Part shown: positions 14,770-17,548 of the stretch, in pieces
How the letters are laid out: the number at the start of each line of letters is the position of its first letter
Numbering within the stretch: the first letter of the stretch is position 1
Source of the DNA: JBEBXQ01 sp040391535
GTDB lineage: Bacteria > Bacteroidota > Bacteroidia > Cytophagales > Spirosomataceae
NCBI GenBank assembly: GCA_040391535.1
Contig: JBEBXQ010000105.1
Span: forward strand, 1 to 17,548
Reading direction: 5' to 3'
DNA length: 17,548 bases
Notes under the pieces: generated by a model
The model's input: the letters and a program-made list of their open reading frames with translations, nothing else
Told to the model about the DNA's origin: nothing
The model's database searches: none
Made by a program: the position numbers and the translations under genes

Positions 14770-16680
14770 TTAAATCGCCTCCTGGATGATATTGAGCTGA
14801 TGTTTTAACTCTTCCAGCTGATTCTGAGCAGTTTCTATTTTCTTCTCAAAAGTTGCTTTCAGTTTATCTGAAGTTTTTGATTTGGCAAAAAATTCAATAT
14901 TGTTTTTCCAGACAGCGATATCGTTCTCCAGCGAAGTGATTTTTCTTCTGATATCACTTTCTTTTCGCAGCAGTCCGCGCTCAGAGTCTCCCTCACGGGC
15001 CAGTTCAACTTCACTGTCAATCAGTACCTGCTCTTTTTCCTTATTGCTGAGCTTACCAATCGCACTTACATAACTATTGATCGCATGGATATAACGTTTC
15101 TGGATATTCTGCATATCCTTCTTCGGCACAAATCCGATAGATGACCATTCTTCCTTAAATCTATTAAGTTGTTCTAGTGTGGCATCCTTTGCGGTCTCAG
15201 CCGCTTTTTCTATCGTATCACAAAGAGCAGTTTTGGCGGTGAGATTCGCTTCAAACTCCTTATCCTGTTCGCTGTTCTTGGTTCTTTTCTTTTCAAAATA
15301 ACGATCACAGGCCGCTTTGAAACGATCGTAAATAGAGTTTTTGAATTTCTCGGGAACCTGCCCGATTTGTTTCCACTTTTTCTGAATTTCGATAATTTTC
15401 TGGGTGTTCTGATGGCTGTCCTCACCTGACTCCAGGATCTTTTCCACCTCGTCACACAGCTCTGTTTTGGCGGTCAGGTTAATCTGGCGTTTTTTCTCCA
15501 GCTGACGGAAAAATTCTCCTTTGTTATGGAAGAACGTCTTCAGTGCTGCCCAGAATTTTTTACTCAGGTCTTTACCTTCTTCCCTCGGCATGGGACCTTT
15601 CAGCTCAATCCATGCCTCCTGAAATGTAAGCAGCTCTTTGGTTTTGGCATTCCATTCGTTAATGCTGCCCGAATTAAAGGTAGTAAAGGCAATTACATCC
15701 TCATAAATTCTGGATTTTTGCTCATAAACCTCACTCATCGACTTTTTCTGCTCTTCGCGCTGTGCTCTTCTGGCATCATACAGCACGTCCATGGCTGCTT
15801 TAAAGCGTTGCCATAATGCCTCCTGGTCTTCTTTAGGTGCCGGGCCGATGTGCTTATATTCCTCAAAAATCTGAGTAGCCTCATCCAGTACTTCACCGGC
15901 CAGTTCAGACTGCTCTTTTACAGATGCAGCCAGCGTTTCGATTTTCTCGCATAGTTCAGCCTTTAATTCGGCATTTTTCTTGCGATCCAGTTCTTTGAGT
16001 TCAAAATAAATATTACGGATGCTGAAATACCGGTCTACAAGGGCATTATAGGTAGCCCACAGGGTACCGTTGTGCGGCGACGATACATTACCGGCGCTTT
16101 TCCATTGCTCCTGTATTTTTTTGAAATTATCCCAGGCCGACTTCATGTCGGAAGCTCCGGTTTCCCGGCCTTCTTCCTTTTCGATAAGTTCACGTAACTG
16201 CTGTAACAGCGACGTTTTTATATTAAAATTATCTTCTTTGTTTTTCTCGAGCTTCTGATAGAAATTCTGGCGGATATCACGGATTGCCTTCAGCGACTCC
16301 TCTATTTTCTGGATATCGTTATCATAACGGAATTCGAAACCTTCTTCATTACCATTGTCGGTGATGTATTTTTGACGCGCCTCCTCGAATTCGGATTTTT
16401 TGATCTGATCCAGAACCGGACGGATATCCCTTGCCAGACGATCTGTTTTGCGGATAGCATCGGCATTGCTCCCGGTACTCTGCAGGTTAGTCAGCTCTTT
16501 GCCAAGCAATTCTGACAATCCTTTTTTGTCCAGTTCTCCAAGATCAATGTCAAATGAACCCTCCAGCTCTTCTTCTTCAGGGTTTTGAATGTCCAAATCC
16601 AGGTCGATTGAATTATTTTCAATCTTCAGGTTTTCCTCCTTCTCCGTATTGGCGGCAGTTTTGTTCTCTTCCGTTGCCAT
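14770..16680 (-). CDS. DUF349 repeat protein
   Basis: The 636-residue product is cytoplasmic by appearance, with no signal peptide or membrane segment. An acidic, probably disordered N-terminus (1-60) is followed by five DUF349 helical repeats with W/Y-x-x-x-G-type cores near 194, 275, 357, 436 and 512. The repeat start LxAKTxLCDxIEK recurs at about 240, 402 and 480. The C-terminus (about 570-634) is a long charged coiled coil. Proteins of this kind are conserved in Bacteroidota but their role is not established. It is transcribed divergently from pdxH, with a -7-like TATTTTTG at 16714-16721, and lies upstream of tRNA-Thr. Confidence 0.9.
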   Translation of the reverse strand: MATEENKTAANTEKEENLKIENNSIDLDLDIQNPEEEELEGSFDIDLGELDKKGLSELLGKELTNLQSTGSNADAIRKTDRLARDIRPVLDQIKKSEFEEARQKYITDNGNEEGFEFRYDNDIQKIEESLKAIRDIRQNFYQKLEKNKEDNFNIKTSLLQQLRELIEKEEGRETGASDMKSAWDNFKKIQEQWKSAGNVSSPHNGTLWATYNALVDRYFSIRNIYFELKELDRKKNAELKAELCEKIETLAASVKEQSELAGEVLDEATQIFEEYKHIGPAPKEDQEALWQRFKAAMDVLYDARRAQREEQKKSMSEVYEQKSRIYEDVIAFTTFNSGSINEWNAKTKELLTFQEAWIELKGPMPREEGKDLSKKFWAALKTFFHNKGEFFRQLEKKRQINLTAKTELCDEVEKILESGEDSHQNTQKIIEIQKKWKQIGQVPEKFKNSIYDRFKAACDRYFEKKRTKNSEQDKEFEANLTAKTALCDTIEKAAETAKDATLEQLNRFKEEWSSIGFVPKKDMQNIQKRYIHAINSYVSAIGKLSNKEKEQVLIDSEVELAREGDSERGLLRKESDIRRKITSLENDIAVWKNNIEFFAKSKTSDKLKATFEKKIETAQNQLEELKHQLNIIQEAI

Positions 16681-16713
16681 CGTTTTTCGTTACATTAGTT
16701 CTACGTACACTTG

Positions 16714-16721
16714 CAAAAATA
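16714..16721 (-). promoter_or_regulatory. -7 element of the DUF349 gene
   Basis: TATTTTTG on the minus strand is a perfect TAnnTTTG and lies 33 bases before the ATG. No good upstream TTTG box is seen at 19-20 bases. That position would overlap the -7 box of the divergent pdxH promoter. Confidence 0.45.
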
Positions 16722-16743
16722 AGAATCTTTCCATTGAAATACT

Positions 16744-16751
16744 TAGTTTTG
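16744..16751 (+). promoter_or_regulatory. -7 element of pdxH
   Basis: TAGTTTTG is a perfect TAnnTTTG match 26 bases before the pdxH ATG. The upstream box is not clear. It is 22 bases from the opposing -7 element of the DUF349 gene, so the two promoters may interfere. Confidence 0.45.
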
Positions 16752-16777
16752 TGACTTAACATTGAAATCATTGTAAA

Positions 16778-17422
16778 ATGAATGAGGAAATTGCTCGTTT
16801 AAGGACCGAATTTAACAAGAACGGCTTAGACGAAAATGACATAAGTGATTCTCCGTTCAGGCAATTTGGATTATGGTTTGATAGTGCGCTTTCTTCCGGA
16901 ATTCACGAGCCTAATGCTATGGCACTTGCTACCGTTGAAGCAGACGGCCGGCCTTCGGTAAGGATTGTTCTGTTAAAAGGATTTGATGAGTCCGGATTTA
17001 CGTTTTATACTAATTATAATAGCCGGAAAGGGAGGAATATGTTGCATTTCCCTTATGCTGCGCTTACATTTTTCTGGCCTGAACTGGAACGGCAGGTGCG
17101 TATTGAAGGCCGGGTGGAGCAGGTAAGTAATGCGGAGTCAGACGAATATTTTGCGATTCGCCCGAGGGGAAGCCAGATAGGGGCATGGGTTTCTGAGCAA
17201 AGTCAGGTAGCAGAAAGTCAGGCGGCGATGCTCAGCAAAGTAGCAGAAATTGAAAAGCGATTTGAAGGGAAGGACGTTCCCAGGCCGCCGCATTGGGGTG
17301 GTTTCCGTGTTATTCCCGATCGTATGGAGTTCTGGCAGGGGAGACCAAACCGGTTACATGACAGGATACTTTATACGCTGAACAGCGACCACCACTGGGA
17401 TATCAGCAGGCTATATCCATAA
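16778..17422 (+). CDS. pdxH: Pyridoxamine/pyridoxine 5'-phosphate oxidase
   Basis: PdxH is the FMN enzyme that oxidises pyridoxine or pyridoxamine 5'-phosphate to pyridoxal 5'-phosphate, in vitamin B6 synthesis and salvage. The 214-residue product is full length. It has MALATVEADGRPSVRIVLLKG (FMN phosphate-binding arginine region), TFYTNYNSRKGRNM, and RPRGSQIGAWVSEQS. The C-terminal family signature MEFWQGRPNRLHDR is intact, followed by the usual dimerisation end W-x(3)-RLYP. A second ATG lies one codon later at 16782 in another frame and is not used. It is divergent from the DUF349 gene. Confidence 0.96.
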   Translation: MNEEIARLRTEFNKNGLDENDISDSPFRQFGLWFDSALSSGIHEPNAMALATVEADGRPSVRIVLLKGFDESGFTFYTNYNSRKGRNMLHFPYAALTFFWPELERQVRIEGRVEQVSNAESDEYFAIRPRGSQIGAWVSEQSQVAESQAAMLSKVAEIEKRFEGKDVPRPPHWGGFRVIPDRMEFWQGRPNRLHDRILYTLNSDHHWDISRLYP

Positions 17423-17502
17423 AAGGATGCTGATATAACCGGCTTAAGGTATTCAGCACGCTTGTAAATTGAGGTTGTAATGGCAGAAATTTTCTCTGTA
17501 GA

Positions 17503-17542
17503 GTCAGTAAGAGCGCAGCATTTACTGACATACTGCGCTTTT
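17503..17542 (+). terminator. Terminator-like hairpin interleaved with a second hairpin
   Basis: AGCGCAG (17512-17518) pairs with CTGCGCT (17533-17539), is extendable by AA/TT, and is followed by T-rich sequence; it would end pdxH transcription. A second perfect pair, GTCAGTAA (17503-17510) with TTACTGAC (17522-17529), crosses it. The two stems are arranged as in an H-type pseudoknot, but the three-base link (17530-17532) is short for both to form completely. Confidence 0.5.
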
Positions 17543-17548
17543 ATTGAT

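Overview
The window looks like a chromosomal stretch from a Bacteroidota bacterium, most likely the order Cytophagales (Spirosomaceae/Dyadobacter-like). This is inferred from the gene families (a DUF4369-type TlpA thioredoxin, a large DUF349 protein, DUF3472/DUF5077), from the near absence of Shine-Dalgarno sites, and from several good copies of the Bacteroidota promoter TTTG-N19/20-TAnnTTTG. Genus assignment is a guess; no 16S gene is present.

Left part (1-5271). A gene-free edge with a 39-bp-period direct repeat precedes an initiator tRNA-Met on the minus strand, with its own promoter and terminator. Then comes a compact plus-strand operon of era, gatB and a periplasmic TlpA-like thioredoxin, closed by a strong terminator. 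proC follows alone with a good promoter. These are mostly housekeeping genes.

Middle (5272-12044), the most interesting part. A PQQ dehydrogenase with a cytochrome c domain inserted in its propeller converges on a minus-strand cluster. That cluster reads: a stand-alone ModE-type DNA-binding protein, a 24-bp palindrome resembling a ModE operator, a TonB-dependent receptor, a di-haem cytochrome c peroxidase (TAATG overlap), and a small exported protein of the sulfite-oxidase molybdopterin fold. I infer a small oxyanion-responsive (molybdate or tungstate) uptake/redox operon; this is a hypothesis from context.

Right part (12045-17548). A free-standing GyrI/Cass2-like effector-binding protein diverges from the ModE-like gene. 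It converges on a minus-strand pair: a secreted DUF5077-DUF3472 protein and an AAC(3)-I-like GNAT acetyltransferase. Then follow tRNA-Thr(TGT) with a textbook promoter and terminator, a five-repeat DUF349 protein, and divergently pdxH. The window ends in a terminator-like hairpin interleaved with a second hairpin.
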